DNA of 64,000 nt. It comes from Paracoccaceae bacterium (lineage in GTDB: Bacteria > Pseudomonadota > Alphaproteobacteria > Rhodobacterales > Rhodobacteraceae). The notes under the pieces were generated by a model that saw only the letters and a list, made by a program, of their open reading frames with translations, made no database searches and was not told where the DNA came from. Position 1 is the first letter of the stretch; each line of letters opens with the position of its first letter. Location of the stretch: NCBI GenBank assembly GCA_902543185.1, contig CACBXB010000005.1, positions 1-64,000 on the forward strand, written 5' to 3'. This document shows positions 16,952 through 26,545 of the stretch, one piece after another. A program made the translations under genes and the position numbers.

Positions 16952-17581
16952 ATGGCTGGAAACGCATCCATTCTAGAAGATCATTCACTTCTGAGTAAGT
17001 TGGATAAAAATCTCTTAAAAATTGAGAAGGCCTTTGCTTTGATATCTGGATTGGCAATATTTTCTTTAATGGTTTTGGCGGTTCGTTCGGTTGGTGGGCG
17101 AGAATTTTTTGAGTGGCCGTTGAGTGGGTATGTTGATTGGATCATGCAGCTGATGCCCCTTATTGCTATTTTAGCTGTAAGTTTCGCTATGCGGGACGGT
17201 ACTCATATTCGGATGGATATTTTTGTATCTCAACTTTCAGGAAGACTACTTTGGACATTTGAATTAATTACTACCAGCATAGTTCTAATTTTGATGCTCC
17301 TGTTAGTATGGGGTAGTTGGTCTCATTTCGACCGTGCTTTCGATTGGAATGCTCCGTTTTTTAGCAGAGACAGTACAATCGATATTGGGCTCCCAATCTG
17401 GCCTTCAAAAATATTGGTTCCAATCGGATTTGCTATTTTATGTTTGAGGCTTTCAATACAGAGTTATGGGTACGCCCATGCATTAATTTTTGGCCTGAGC
17501 AAACCTGTTGGTGTTCCATTAGTAAGAGACGCAGCTGCACAAGCAGCAGCAGAAGCTGATAACTTAATAAATAAAGGCTGA
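16952..17581 (+). CDS. dctQ: TRAP transporter small permease (DctQ)
   Basis: 209 residues with four membrane segments, as expected for DctQ. The FAMRDGTHIRMDIF stretch between segments two and three is the usual DctQ signature. It pairs with DctM in the inner membrane. The C-terminal tail is Ala-rich and hydrophilic. It ends seven bases before dctM. Confidence 0.9.
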   Translation: MAGNASILEDHSLLSKLDKNLLKIEKAFALISGLAIFSLMVLAVRSVGGREFFEWPLSGYVDWIMQLMPLIAILAVSFAMRDGTHIRMDIFVSQLSGRLLWTFELITTSIVLILMLLLVWGSWSHFDRAFDWNAPFFSRDSTIDIGLPIWPSKILVPIGFAILCLRLSIQSYGYAHALIFGLSKPVGVPLVRDAAAQAAAEADNLINKG

Positions 17582-17588
17582 TTAAAAG

Positions 17589-18989
17589 ATGGATCAAATA
17601 CAGATTGGTCTTTGGGTTACAGCTGGATTACTTGTGATGGTTGTCATGGGAATGCGTGTAGCCTTTGCAGCAGCTTTGGCAGGTGTTGTGGGACTAATTT
17701 TAATTTTTTGGGCAAAAAAGGATTTTGATCCTGAAAAATTTGGTTGGGCTTTAACTGTGGCAGTCAAACAAGCGGGACAAGTGCCACACTCTAAAGTTGC
17801 AAGTCACGAGTTAAGCCTAATCCCCACGTTTATTTTGATTGGATATCTTGCATATTATGCTGGCTTAACTCATTCATTATTTGAAGCGGCTAAACGATGG
17901 ATTGCCTGGCTTCCAGGAGGATTAGCTGTTTCCACTATTTTTGCGACGGCTGGGTTTGCGGCAGTTTCGGGAGCATCTGTAGCAACGGCTGCCGTATTTG
18001 CAAGAATAGCTATTCCAGAAATGCTTAAAATTGGTTATCGAAAAGAATTCGCTGCCGGTGTTGTTGCAGCAGGTGGCACCCTTGCGTCACTTATTCCACC
18101 ATCAGCCATTCTAGTTATATATGCCATTATTGTTGAGCAAAATGTTGGTAAACTTCTATTGGCTGGATTTGTTCCTGGAGCATTTTCAGCTTTAATTTAT
18201 GGTATTTTGATCGTGGGTATAGCCATAGTTTTTAAATCTGTAGGTCCACCGGTGAAAGGATTTACATTAAGAAAAAAACTAGAAAGCCTACCAGGCGCTC
18301 TGCCAATTGTGGCGGTTGTCGTTATTATAATATGTTTCGTTTACAATCCATTTGGAGAAGACGCTTGGGGTACACCGACCGAGGGTGGTGCGATAGGCGC
18401 TTTTATAGTCTTTTGCATGGCTCTTTGGAAAAAAATGCGATGGGTCGAATTTAAGGAAGCACTAATAGAGACCGCAAAACTAACAGTAATGATTTTTACG
18501 ATCATATGGGGAGTTTTAATCTATGTTAGATTTTTAGGCTTTGCGGATCTGCCAGGAGCATTTTCAGATTGGATCACATCATTAAATGCCTCGCCAATGA
18601 TAATTTTGATTTGCATACTTCTGGCCTACGCTGTTCTTGGCATGTTTATGGATGCTATTGGCATGCTGCTATTAACACTGCCTGTAGTTTACCCAGCAGT
18701 CATGGCCCTAAATGGTGGCGAAGATGTACTGGCATCCGAGAGTGCTTTTGGTATGTCGGGAGAGATGTGTGCAATCTGGTTTGGCATATTAGTGGTGAAA
18801 ATGGCAGAGTTTTGCCTCATTACACCTCCGATTGGATTGAACTGTTTTGTAGTTGCAGGCGTCAGAGATGACATCACAGTTCAGGATGTTTTTAAAGGTG
18901 TAACGCCTTTTTTTGTTGCAGATGCTTTTACCATTGCAGGTCTTGTGGCTTTTCCAGGAATAGTACTCTGGTTGCCATCGTTAGCTTAA
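17589..18989 (+). CDS. dctM: TRAP transporter large permease (DctM)
   Basis: 466 residues, about twelve membrane segments, with DctM landmarks: GASVATAAVFARIAIPEM, GGTLASLIPPSAILVIYAI and the C-terminal LITPPIGLNCFVVAGV. It is the Na+-coupled translocation subunit of the TRAP system encoded from 15860. The short distance to dctQ and the order P-Q-M are canonical. Confidence 0.93.
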   Translation: MDQIQIGLWVTAGLLVMVVMGMRVAFAAALAGVVGLILIFWAKKDFDPEKFGWALTVAVKQAGQVPHSKVASHELSLIPTFILIGYLAYYAGLTHSLFEAAKRWIAWLPGGLAVSTIFATAGFAAVSGASVATAAVFARIAIPEMLKIGYRKEFAAGVVAAGGTLASLIPPSAILVIYAIIVEQNVGKLLLAGFVPGAFSALIYGILIVGIAIVFKSVGPPVKGFTLRKKLESLPGALPIVAVVVIIICFVYNPFGEDAWGTPTEGGAIGAFIVFCMALWKKMRWVEFKEALIETAKLTVMIFTIIWGVLIYVRFLGFADLPGAFSDWITSLNASPMIILICILLAYAVLGMFMDAIGMLLLTLPVVYPAVMALNGGEDVLASESAFGMSGEMCAIWFGILVVKMAEFCLITPPIGLNCFVVAGVRDDITVQDVFKGVTPFFVADAFTIAGLVAFPGIVLWLPSLA

Positions 18990-19057
18990 CGATTTTTGTA
19001 CCTTGTGAAACCAAGATTTTGCAAATAAACCATCAGAAATAATGGAAAGAGAAAGAT

Positions 19058-19936
19058 ATGTCTAATGGGGAAGACTATTCCGTTCCAGCTGTTTGGTCAT
19101 GGGATGAAGAAAGTGGAGGTACATTTGGTTCAATAAATAGGCCATTTGCTGGTACCACACATCAGAAAGATTTGCCTGTTGGGAAACATCCTCTTCAGTT
19201 GTATTCACAGGGTACCCCTAATGGTGTTAAAGTAACCATCCTCCTTGAAGAACTATTGGCCGCTGGTCACAAGGGTGCAGAGTATGACGCTTGGTTGATA
19301 AAAATTGGTAAGGGGGAGCAGTTTTCAAGTGGTTTTGTTGAAATTAACCCAAACTCAAAAATTCCTGCTTTAGTAGATTATTCAGGAGCAGAACAGCAAA
19401 GAGTTTTTGAAAGTGGTGCTATACTTGTTTATCTAGCTCAAAAGTTTAATGCATTTATTCCGGCCTCTTCGTCTGAGTATACGGAAATGATGTCTTGGCT
19501 ATTTTGGCAAATGGGAAGTGCACCTTATTTGGGCGGTGGCTTCGGGCATTTTTATGTTTATGCACCAAAAAAATTTAAATATCCGATAAATAGATATACA
19601 ATGGAAGTTAAGCGACAATTAAGTGTCCTGGATCAAAGATTATCCACCAGTGAATTTATTTCCGGTTCGACTTATACTATTGCCGATATGGCTATTTGGC
19701 CTTGGTATGGTCGGCTTGTTCTTGGAAGGCAATATGGTGCTGGCGAGTTCTTGAATGTCTCGGAATATGAGAATATTCAAAGATGGGCTGGCAATTTAGA
19801 CTTGAGGGAAGCCATTATCAGGGGGCAAATGGTTAACAAAACCTCTGGAGAGCCCGCAGAGCAACTACGGGAAAGACATAGTTCTGCCGATTTTGATTTA
19901 GTTACTGAAGACAAGAAGTCGAGTTCATCCAAATAA
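19058..19936 (+). CDS. yghU: YghU-type glutathione transferase / disulfide-bond oxidoreductase
   Basis: 292 residues of the Nu-class GST family. The N-terminal extension (PAVWSWDEESGGTFGSINRPFAGTTH, shortened here for description as the W-N-R-P-x-A-G-x-T-H type motif) is diagnostic of YghU, followed by the thioredoxin-fold LYSQGTPNGVKVTILLEEL with the Thr-Pro-Asn active-site turn and the NPNSKIPAL glutathione loop. YghU reduces disulfides such as 2-hydroxyethyl disulfide with two bound glutathiones. It follows the TRAP operon by 68 bases on the same strand but may have its own promoter. Confidence 0.9.
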   Translation: MSNGEDYSVPAVWSWDEESGGTFGSINRPFAGTTHQKDLPVGKHPLQLYSQGTPNGVKVTILLEELLAAGHKGAEYDAWLIKIGKGEQFSSGFVEINPNSKIPALVDYSGAEQQRVFESGAILVYLAQKFNAFIPASSSEYTEMMSWLFWQMGSAPYLGGGFGHFYVYAPKKFKYPINRYTMEVKRQLSVLDQRLSTSEFISGSTYTIADMAIWPWYGRLVLGRQYGAGEFLNVSEYENIQRWAGNLDLREAIIRGQMVNKTSGEPAEQLRERHSSADFDLVTEDKKSSSSK

Positions 19937-19978
19937 CTTATTTTATTTGACACCATCAGCAAGGTCGTTAATAATTTT

Positions 19979-19992
19979 TGCAAACGTTTGCA
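19979..19992. promoter_or_regulatory. LacI-type operator, perfect palindrome
   Basis: TGCAAACGTTTGCA is a perfect 14-bp palindrome with the central CG typical of LacI/PurR-family operators, 17 bases before the ATG of the FAD oxidoreductase gene and overlapping a likely -10 element (CATAAT). It is the best copy of a motif found six times in this window, two of them at the promoter of the LacI-family gene at 30934-31953. Confidence 0.8.
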
Positions 19993-20009
19993 TAATCTAT
20001 GAAAATAAA

Positions 20010-21584
20010 ATGATGACAGATTTTGTTATAGCTGGGGCTGGCCACAATAGTTTAATAACTGCCTGTTATCTTACAAAGGCTGGATTTTCTTGTACCATAA
20101 TTGATGCCCGACATATCCCAGGAGGAGGTTGCGCAACTGAGGAAGTCCTTGGCCAAGGCTATAAAATAGATACTTGCTCGACTGGGCATACTCTTATCTT
20201 GCAAAACCCTATAATCAGTCAAGATGAACTGGGTTTAGTTAAAGAATTTGGTCTATCGTATTTACACCCCGATCCGGTCGCTCACGTAGCCCTTCCTGAT
20301 GGTGAGCAAATAACAATGACCCTGGATCCTGAAGAAACAGCTATGGAATTTTCGCGTTATTCGCAAAAGGATGCTGAAAGCTATTTTACGCTCTTAAAAG
20401 AATTTGATGAACTAAAGCCAATGTTAGGACAAGCTCGATCGCAGCCGCTGGGCATGGGGCCATCTTTAAAACAGCTATTACAGGAGCACAAAAGAGGAGC
20501 AATTTGGCAGAGACGTCAAGCCATGAGCGCGCGCGACGTAATCATGCGTGAGTTTGAAAGTGAGCATGTGCGTGCATTTATGGGTTGGATGGCCTTTCAG
20601 ACTGCAGTCCCTATAGATCAGGCGGGGACAGGTTTTCTCCCCTATCAAATCACTGCACCTAGGCAGGCACGCAGTTGGTCTATACCAAAAGGAGGTTCTG
20701 GAAAACTTACTGACGCACTAGTAGACTATTTAACTTCGAGGGGTGCTCGGTTTGAACTAGGTAAAAAAATTAAAAATTTAATTTTTGCTGGACGTAAGTG
20801 CGTTGGCGTAGCGTGTGCGAACGGAGAAGAGTATCAAGCAAAGCACGGAGTTGTATCGACAATACATGTAAAGCATTTAATTGATATGGCTCCTGTAGAT
20901 TTTTGGGATGAAAATTTTCGGTTTTGTGTAGATACTTACAATGTTGGTGTTCCATTTTTTGCCAGTTACTTAGCTACAACAAGAGCGCCTATTTTTGAAA
21001 CTCCGCGTGGTCCAAAATCAGCGGTTTCTGCTGGCTACGCAGGTTGGTTGAACGATTTGGTACAGTCTGGACGCGATATTTACGATGGTAATTTATCTTC
21101 TGATGTTTCCTGGCTTCTCGTAGCCACACCGACATTGGTTGACCCTGATAGGGCGCCAAATGGAAACCACACTGTAAAGTTGCTTACTCATACTGTTTAT
21201 GACTTGCCGGGAGCTGGAGCGAATGGTTGGAATTCATTTAAAGAAGAATTTACAAATAATCTTATTAAAAAAATACAAAGATTTTGTCCTACTTTTTCGG
21301 ATGATGTGATTTTAAATAAACTTATTAAATCCCCAGTGGATATAGAAGCATGGAACCCGCATATGATAAAAGGCGCTCCTCATGGAGGGGACCGGTCAAT
21401 AACATTTTCTGGTGATCAAAGGCCAGTACCTGGTTGGGCGCAGCATAGAATGCCAATCGATGGCCTTTGGCAAACAGGTGGAACAACTCATCCTGGAGGG
21501 TCAATAACTGGCTATCCAGGCCGAAATGCTGCAAAGGTAGTTTTGAGTGATTTGGGAATAGATCCCTCAGATTTTATGATTTAG
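20010..21584 (+). CDS. Phytoene-desaturase-like FAD-dependent oxidoreductase
   Basis: About 525 residues. The N-terminal Rossmann dinucleotide motif is VIAGAGHNSLITACYL, followed by IIDARHIPGGGCATEE; the C-terminal FAD-closing motif is LWQTGGTTHPGGSITGYPGRNA. This is the CrtI/CrtO-like amine-oxidase superfamily, whose members desaturate or oxidise carotenoids but also many small molecules. No other carotenoid genes are nearby, so a catabolic role is more likely. I start at ATG 20010 (a second ATG follows directly); an upstream start at 19947 would place the operator at 19979 inside the coding region. It converges with the hydrolase gene, with stops two bases apart. Confidence 0.82.
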   Translation: MMTDFVIAGAGHNSLITACYLTKAGFSCTIIDARHIPGGGCATEEVLGQGYKIDTCSTGHTLILQNPIISQDELGLVKEFGLSYLHPDPVAHVALPDGEQITMTLDPEETAMEFSRYSQKDAESYFTLLKEFDELKPMLGQARSQPLGMGPSLKQLLQEHKRGAIWQRRQAMSARDVIMREFESEHVRAFMGWMAFQTAVPIDQAGTGFLPYQITAPRQARSWSIPKGGSGKLTDALVDYLTSRGARFELGKKIKNLIFAGRKCVGVACANGEEYQAKHGVVSTIHVKHLIDMAPVDFWDENFRFCVDTYNVGVPFFASYLATTRAPIFETPRGPKSAVSAGYAGWLNDLVQSGRDIYDGNLSSDVSWLLVATPTLVDPDRAPNGNHTVKLLTHTVYDLPGAGANGWNSFKEEFTNNLIKKIQRFCPTFSDDVILNKLIKSPVDIEAWNPHMIKGAPHGGDRSITFSGDQRPVPGWAQHRMPIDGLWQTGGTTHPGGSITGYPGRNAAKVVLSDLGIDPSDFMI

Positions 21585-21586
21585 TT

Positions 21587-22723
21587 TTATAATTTTTCTG
21601 CTAGCCATTCAAAAGCGATTGGACCCCATTCAAGTTGGTGATCAAACGCACAGTGTCCTGAATTTTTATAAATTTTGGCGCTTCTCAATCCTGGTTTTCC
21701 GGATTGCAACATAAAATAAATATTGCTCGCTGGCGCCAATCCATCTTGATCTCCATTTATCATCAGCACTGGCATATTTATTTTTTCAACCAAACCCAAA
21801 GATTCCAAAGACCAATCTTTCGACATTGCTATTTCTTTTTCAGCAGACCATTTAGGTACCCAAGTGGGTCCACCTTCTTGACCAAAACGAAATTTCGCTC
21901 TTTCGTTTCTAGTTTTTAGTATTTCCGTCATTTCTTCTTCAGACGGTTCATTATGAAAAGGGTGACCGGCTATGGCAATGACTGCCTTCACTTTTTCTGG
22001 AGCGGTGCCTGCCAACTGGAGAACGGAATATCCTCCTCTGCTAATCCCAAATGCTCCAACTCTTGACTGGTCAACTTCGGGTCTTTCCATCAGGTAGTCA
22101 ATTGCAGCTTCCCAGGCCACAACGGACTCTGGTGCCCAAGGAAATTGATTTTCACCGGTTCCAGGCGCGTCCATAACAAGTGCTGCAAGCCCGTTCTGTA
22201 GAGCTAACTCAGCTGCCCAACCTCTATCCTCTTTAAAAACATCTGCACCACACATGATTAAAACAGCTGGAACGGGTGTGTTTTCCTTTGGGGTCCTAAA
22301 GTGAGCCTTGATGCTTAAACCATTACAAACGATTTCTATAATTTCTAAAGCCGGATCTAGATGTTGGCTCGCTTTTCTATAGGCACGGGAACAATCCGCA
22401 CTTATCAATTTCTTTGATTCAGTAATTTCAGATGGAAAACGTCCAATAGCGTAGAATGTTTTAGCTAATAGGAATTGGTGACGAGCATTTTGATGATTGC
22501 CTTTAAGTTCAGCTTGATCACCTAAATTTTCATATTTTCTTCCTAATTCTCTCCACTTAGGCACCCAATCATGTTGCAAAGTTGTTTTCAATTCCGCCAC
22601 AATCCCTTCAAATTCATCTAAATTATCGATCATTTGAAGCCATCTTCTATAGAAACCCCCGCGGGCTACAATAAAAGGGTTTTCGCCTGGAATGTGGGGA
22701 AGATCGGAAATTTTTTTACTCAT
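21587..22723 (-). CDS. Alpha/beta hydrolase of the DUF1100/dihydroxypseudooxynicotine-hydrolase type
   Basis: 378 residues with an N-terminal helical domain (about 1-130, pattern WRELGRKYENLGDQAELKG) followed by an alpha/beta hydrolase core whose nucleophile elbow is GISRGG, with later Asp (NGDQDGLA) and His (NSGHCAF). The helical cap plus core layout is that of FrsA-like esterases and of 2,6-dihydroxypseudooxynicotine hydrolase, which cleaves a C-C bond in nicotine breakdown. A similar protein is encoded at 34407-35480. The gene diverges from the dipeptide-type ABC operon, with a LacI-type operator between them. Confidence 0.8.
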   Translation of the reverse strand: MSKKISDLPHIPGENPFIVARGGFYRRWLQMIDNLDEFEGIVAELKTTLQHDWVPKWRELGRKYENLGDQAELKGNHQNARHQFLLAKTFYAIGRFPSEITESKKLISADCSRAYRKASQHLDPALEIIEIVCNGLSIKAHFRTPKENTPVPAVLIMCGADVFKEDRGWAAELALQNGLAALVMDAPGTGENQFPWAPESVVAWEAAIDYLMERPEVDQSRVGAFGISRGGYSVLQLAGTAPEKVKAVIAIAGHPFHNEPSEEEMTEILKTRNERAKFRFGQEGGPTWVPKWSAEKEIAMSKDWSLESLGLVEKINMPVLMINGDQDGLAPASNIYFMLQSGKPGLRSAKIYKNSGHCAFDHQLEWGPIAFEWLAEKL

Positions 22724-22812
22724 ATCTTTAACCTTGGGCGGGATAAAAAATAAACTTTGTAGGTTGTTAACTTCATTCTAGACACTGACTATTCCATTTG
22801 CTAGTTTTTTTT

Positions 22813-22826
22813 AGAAAACGATTGCA
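22813..22826. promoter_or_regulatory. LacI-type operator between divergent hydrolase and ABC importer genes
   Basis: AGAAAACGATTGCA matches 10 of 12 defined positions of TGCAANCGNTTGCA. It lies 90 bases right of the hydrolase start and about 70 left of the binding-protein start, so it could control both. The same place also contains AAACGA and TCGTTT as 6-bp arms eight bases apart, a second inverted repeat sharing one arm. Confidence 0.6.
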
Positions 22827-22893
22827 TTGTCGTTTCCTAAAAGCACTTTAAGTTTAGTAGTTTTAGAATATTCAACATTTAAGGGAGACAAAA

Positions 22894-24552
22894 ATGAATA
22901 GTAGCATAAGCAAAAAGGGTATATTTACTCTGCTGGCTAGCGCAATTTTTGCATTTACGGCACCTGCCGTTTCGCTAGCGAATGTTAAAAATCCAGGACT
23001 TTTGGTTCATGCAGCTGATGATGAGGCGACAACACTTGATCCTGCGCAAGTTGAACCTGGTGAAGGTGGTGAAACGATTATTCTTCAAGTTTACGATCGA
23101 CTTCTAGACATCGATCCGTATAGCCCGAATTTAATTCCTTCTCTTGCTGTGGAAGTGCCTACAATTGCAAACGGGGGTATTTCTTCAGATGGATTGACTT
23201 ACACTTTTAAATTGCGTGAGGGTGTTACATTCCACGATGGTTCCGCTTTTACGGCTGATGATGTAAAGTTTTCTTGGGACCGCGCGATGGAAATGGATTT
23301 ACCAGAAGGTAATGCTGGAGCGTTGTCTGATGTAGTGGCTTCGACAGAAGTGGTGGATGACTTTACTTTCCGCGCTACGCTTTCAGAACCGGTCGCGGAT
23401 TTTTTAAATTCTGTGGTGGTTGCGATGGTTTCTTCTGTCGTTAGCCAAGACGCTGTAGAAGCAAATGGTGGTATTGAGGCTGGAGTGCCAAACGAATTCA
23501 TGGCTGGTAATATGGTTGGCACTGGGCCCTATAAATTTGTTGTGTGGAATAGAAATGAGAATGTCCAACTAGAAGTTAATGATAGCTACTGGGGTGAAAA
23601 TGCAAAGTTAGATGTTCGAATTGAAATTGGTGGTGATCCGGATGTTCGAGTTTTAGGCTTAAGAGCTGGTGAGTTCGACACTATAGAAACTGATCCATCA
23701 TTTGTTGCAGATCTGGAAGGCGCTGATGGTGTAACTATTTATACTGGTGGTTTGCTTTTAGAGCCTCTTCACATTGGTTTTAATTTGAACATTCCTGAAG
23801 GCTCATTGCCTGATGGTGATACAATACCAGAAGACTTTTTCCATGATCCTCGTATTCGACAAGCTTTCAACCATGCTTTCCATTATGAAGCTTTCTTGAA
23901 TGGGCCGCTTGCTGGGTACGGTGCCTTTAATCCTCATTATACGCCTATTGGTATTTTTGGACATGATCCTTCAGCGTCGGTATATTCAAAGCAAAATTAC
24001 GCTGAGGCAGAACGCCTGTTTAAAGAAGCTGGTGTTTGGGATGAGGGTTTTTCAGTATCAGTAATAACCGAAGAGGGTAATCTTTTTGCACTTATGTGTC
24101 TTGTACTTAAAGATTCAATTGAAAAACTTAATCCAAAGTTCCGAATTAATGTACTCGCAGTGGCTGAAGCTGTTTTTGACGATGCGCATGCTCAGAATCC
24201 GCTCGAATACGCTATGTGGGCCAAAAATGCTGATCCAGCTGCAGATCCAAATTTTTATATGCAGGCGTATCAGCATCCAGACGGTGAGTGGGGGGAAGTT
24301 CACGGCTTCGCTAACGGGTATAAGGATGCCGATAAGATTGCAGAGCTTATAGATGCAGCTGCAGTTGAACTAAACTCCAATAAGCGTGCTGCTTTATATA
24401 AAGAGTTGAACGAAATTCTTTACAATGACCCTATGTGGCTCATTGGAGCTCAGGAGGGTGTAGTAATGGCGCACCGTGACTGGCTGAAGGGGTTTGTTCA
24501 AAATCCACTTTGGCCACGTCCAAGCTTAAAATTTTCTTTATTTGATAAGTAA
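22894..24552 (+). CDS. Dipeptide/oligopeptide-type ABC transporter substrate-binding protein (family 5)
   Basis: 552 residues with a Sec signal peptide ending near VSLANV (residue about 30). The SBP_bac_5 fold is clear from ETIILQVYDRLLDIDP, YTFKLREGVTFHDGSAFTADDVKFSWDRA and NMVGTGPYKFVVWNRNENV. These proteins bind peptides, but also opines, nickel, glycosides and other solutes, so the ligand is open. AGGGAG precedes ATG 22894. It heads a five-gene importer cluster and sits behind a LacI-type operator. A hairpin after the stop probably stabilises its message. Confidence 0.92.
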   Translation: MNSSISKKGIFTLLASAIFAFTAPAVSLANVKNPGLLVHAADDEATTLDPAQVEPGEGGETIILQVYDRLLDIDPYSPNLIPSLAVEVPTIANGGISSDGLTYTFKLREGVTFHDGSAFTADDVKFSWDRAMEMDLPEGNAGALSDVVASTEVVDDFTFRATLSEPVADFLNSVVVAMVSSVVSQDAVEANGGIEAGVPNEFMAGNMVGTGPYKFVVWNRNENVQLEVNDSYWGENAKLDVRIEIGGDPDVRVLGLRAGEFDTIETDPSFVADLEGADGVTIYTGGLLLEPLHIGFNLNIPEGSLPDGDTIPEDFFHDPRIRQAFNHAFHYEAFLNGPLAGYGAFNPHYTPIGIFGHDPSASVYSKQNYAEAERLFKEAGVWDEGFSVSVITEEGNLFALMCLVLKDSIEKLNPKFRINVLAVAEAVFDDAHAQNPLEYAMWAKNADPAADPNFYMQAYQHPDGEWGEVHGFANGYKDADKIAELIDAAAVELNSNKRAALYKELNEILYNDPMWLIGAQEGVVMAHRDWLKGFVQNPLWPRPSLKFSLFDK

Positions 24553-24569
24553 AAAACCGCTTAAAAATA

Positions 24570-24593
24570 CACAGGCCCATTTGTGGGCCTGTG
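24570..24593 (+). terminator. Hairpin between binding-protein and permease genes
   Basis: A perfect 10-bp stem CACAGGCCCA / TGGGCCTGTG with loop TTTG follows the binding-protein stop by 17 bases. There is no T-run, and the next ribosome site begins five bases later, so it is more likely an mRNA-protecting or processing hairpin than a full terminator. Confidence 0.6.
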
Positions 24594-24609
24594 ACTTGGA
24601 GAAAGATTA

Positions 24610-25623
24610 ATGCAATTACGCGATTATATTTTGCGCCGTCTAATGGTGCTCCCATTTTTGATAATTGGTGTCAGTATAGTTGTTTTCACTTTGACGCGTG
24701 TTGGTGGGTCTCCAATTGGTATTTATCTAAGCCATGAAATGACGCCAGATGAAGTGCTTGAAATAGAACAGCGATTTGGCCTAGATAAACCCGTCTGGGT
24801 TCAATATTTGCAATGGGCAAAAGGTGTGCTGAGTGGCGACTTTGGATGGTCGGGCATATCCGCGGCTCCAGTAGCAGACGTTTTCCCTTTGAAATTAGCT
24901 GCCACTATGGAATTGGCTGCTGCTTCGGGTCTTGTAGCCCTTTTTCTTGGAATATTTTTGGGAACGTTTGCTGGTGCCCGGCGAAATCGAGCTCCAGATC
25001 ACATCACCCGAATTGTTGCTGTAAGCGGTGCTAGTTTACCTCAGTTTTGGTTTGGAATTCTATTACTAATAGTTTTTTGGGCAAATCTTGGTATAGCTCC
25101 AATAGGGAGATCAGATGCAACTGTTTTTGCGTCAATAAACCATCCCACTGGTCTATATACTCTGGACGCTATTTTAGCGGGATCGCTTCGAGCCTTTTGG
25201 GATGCGATATGGCATTTAATGTTGCCAGCAATTACTCTTGGATATGGGGCGACAGCAATAATTGCCAGAATGATGCGATCAGCTCTCGTCGAAGAACTTC
25301 AGCAAGACTACATTGATGCTGCTCGAGCCAAAGGTTTGGCTGAAAAATTAGTATTAAAGAAGCACGCAAGGAGAAACGCTCTTGTTCCGACGATAACTGT
25401 AATCGGTCTAACTTTTGGCTTTCTTTTGCAGGGAACGATTACAGTTGAAATTATATACAGATGGCCAGGATTGGGTCGTTGGATGGCTGCAAGTGTCGTA
25501 AGAGGAGACCAAGGCACATTAATGACTTACGTTCTTTTTACTTCTGTATTGTTTTTAATAGTAAATCTCATTGTAGATGTGGTTTATGCAAACTTGGATC
25601 GAAGAGTTACTCTTGGAAAATAA
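24610..25623 (+). CDS. Dipeptide-type ABC transporter permease (DppB-like)
   Basis: 337 residues with six membrane segments. The start MQLRDYILRRLMVLPFLIIG and the FGLDKPVWVQYLQW loop are typical of DppB/OppB, and the EAA loop reads DYIDAARAKGLAEKLVLKKHARRNAL. It forms the channel with the DppC-like protein. TTGGAGAAAG precedes ATG 24610, which overlaps the base of the preceding hairpin region. Confidence 0.93.
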   Translation: MQLRDYILRRLMVLPFLIIGVSIVVFTLTRVGGSPIGIYLSHEMTPDEVLEIEQRFGLDKPVWVQYLQWAKGVLSGDFGWSGISAAPVADVFPLKLAATMELAAASGLVALFLGIFLGTFAGARRNRAPDHITRIVAVSGASLPQFWFGILLLIVFWANLGIAPIGRSDATVFASINHPTGLYTLDAILAGSLRAFWDAIWHLMLPAITLGYGATAIIARMMRSALVEELQQDYIDAARAKGLAEKLVLKKHARRNALVPTITVIGLTFGFLLQGTITVEIIYRWPGLGRWMAASVVRGDQGTLMTYVLFTSVLFLIVNLIVDVVYANLDRRVTLGK

Positions 25624-25624
25624 A

Positions 25625-26545
25625 ATGAATGAAAGAGCTTTCGATAATTCGCATTACAATGGTGACACAGCTTTTCGTGTTAGGATAAGAAGGTTTGGTG
25701 CTCTTGTCGGAAGGCTGTGCGCTAATCCCACCACTGTTATAGGATTAATCATTATAGGATTGATGATGGCAATGGCGATCTTTGCTCCATGGATTACTGA
25801 AGCTAATGTTCCTGATCCATATCAAATGCCGAGGGATTGGGGTGCGGTAAGGAAACCTCCAGGGACCCCTGGTTTTCTGTTGGGAACAACTAATGAGGGT
25901 GGGGATGTTTTTTATGGAGTGGTATGGGGAAGCCGCACTTCTCTTCAGCTATCGCTTTACGTAGTAGGCTCAACAATGATTATTGGAACGATTATTGGTT
26001 CATTGGCTGGGTTGTTAGGTGGTTGGGTTGACGAATTTTTGATGCGTTTAGTTGATGTGTTTCTTTCAATACCAGAACTCATCTTCGCTTTGGCCATTGC
26101 AGCTGTTTTAGGGCCCTCTTTTACAAATATTATTATAGCGCTCTCGATGGTAATTTGGGTAAAATATGCGAGAATTATGAGGGCTCAAGTACTTCAAGTA
26201 AAGCAAAACGAATATGTGGAAGCAGCCAAGGTGATTGGTGATACTAAGCTGAATATTTATCTGAAAGACATTTTGCCTAATGCCGTTACACCAGTAACGG
26301 TACAAGCGACCCTCGATATGGGAAATGTTGTCTTAATAGGTGCAACGCTAAGTTTCATTGGCTTGTCGGAAGCTGGAATAGCTGAATGGGGTGTCTTAGT
26401 AAGCGAGGGTCAAGCCGGTATAGCATCTGGACGATGGTGGGCTTCAACCTTCCCGGGTATGATGATATTTTTGTGGGCGCTCGCTTTCAATTTAGTGGGG
26501 GATGGTTTGAGGGATGCACTTGACCCTAGGACGGAAGGCCGATGA
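25625..26545 (+). CDS. Dipeptide-type ABC transporter permease (DppC-like)
   Basis: 306 residues. The order of one N-terminal membrane segment, a periplasmic loop with GTTNEGGDVFYGVVWGSRTSL, then five segments, and the EAA loop YVEAAKVIGDTKLNIYLKDILPN, are those of DppC/OppC. I start at ATG 25625, one base after the dppB-like stop; a longer frame from 25577 would overlap dppB and has no ribosome site. It overlaps the next gene by four bases. Confidence 0.92.
   Translation: MNERAFDNSHYNGDTAFRVRIRRFGALVGRLCANPTTVIGLIIIGLMMAMAIFAPWITEANVPDPYQMPRDWGAVRKPPGTPGFLLGTTNEGGDVFYGVVWGSRTSLQLSLYVVGSTMIIGTIIGSLAGLLGGWVDEFLMRLVDVFLSIPELIFALAIAAVLGPSFTNIIIALSMVIWVKYARIMRAQVLQVKQNEYVEAAKVIGDTKLNIYLKDILPNAVTPVTVQATLDMGNVVLIGATLSFIGLSEAGIAEWGVLVSEGQAGIASGRWWASTFPGMMIFLWALAFNLVGDGLRDALDPRTEGR

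Noticed and set aside
20010-21584. Carotenoid biosynthesis gene (crtI/crtO).
   Set aside because: Only the superfamily fold is shared; no other crt gene is present and the gene lies behind the catabolic operator.
25577-25624. Longer DppC-like N-terminus overlapping the DppB-like gene.
   Set aside because: It reads the end of the DppB gene in another frame and has no ribosome site; ATG 25625 gives a normal DppC start.
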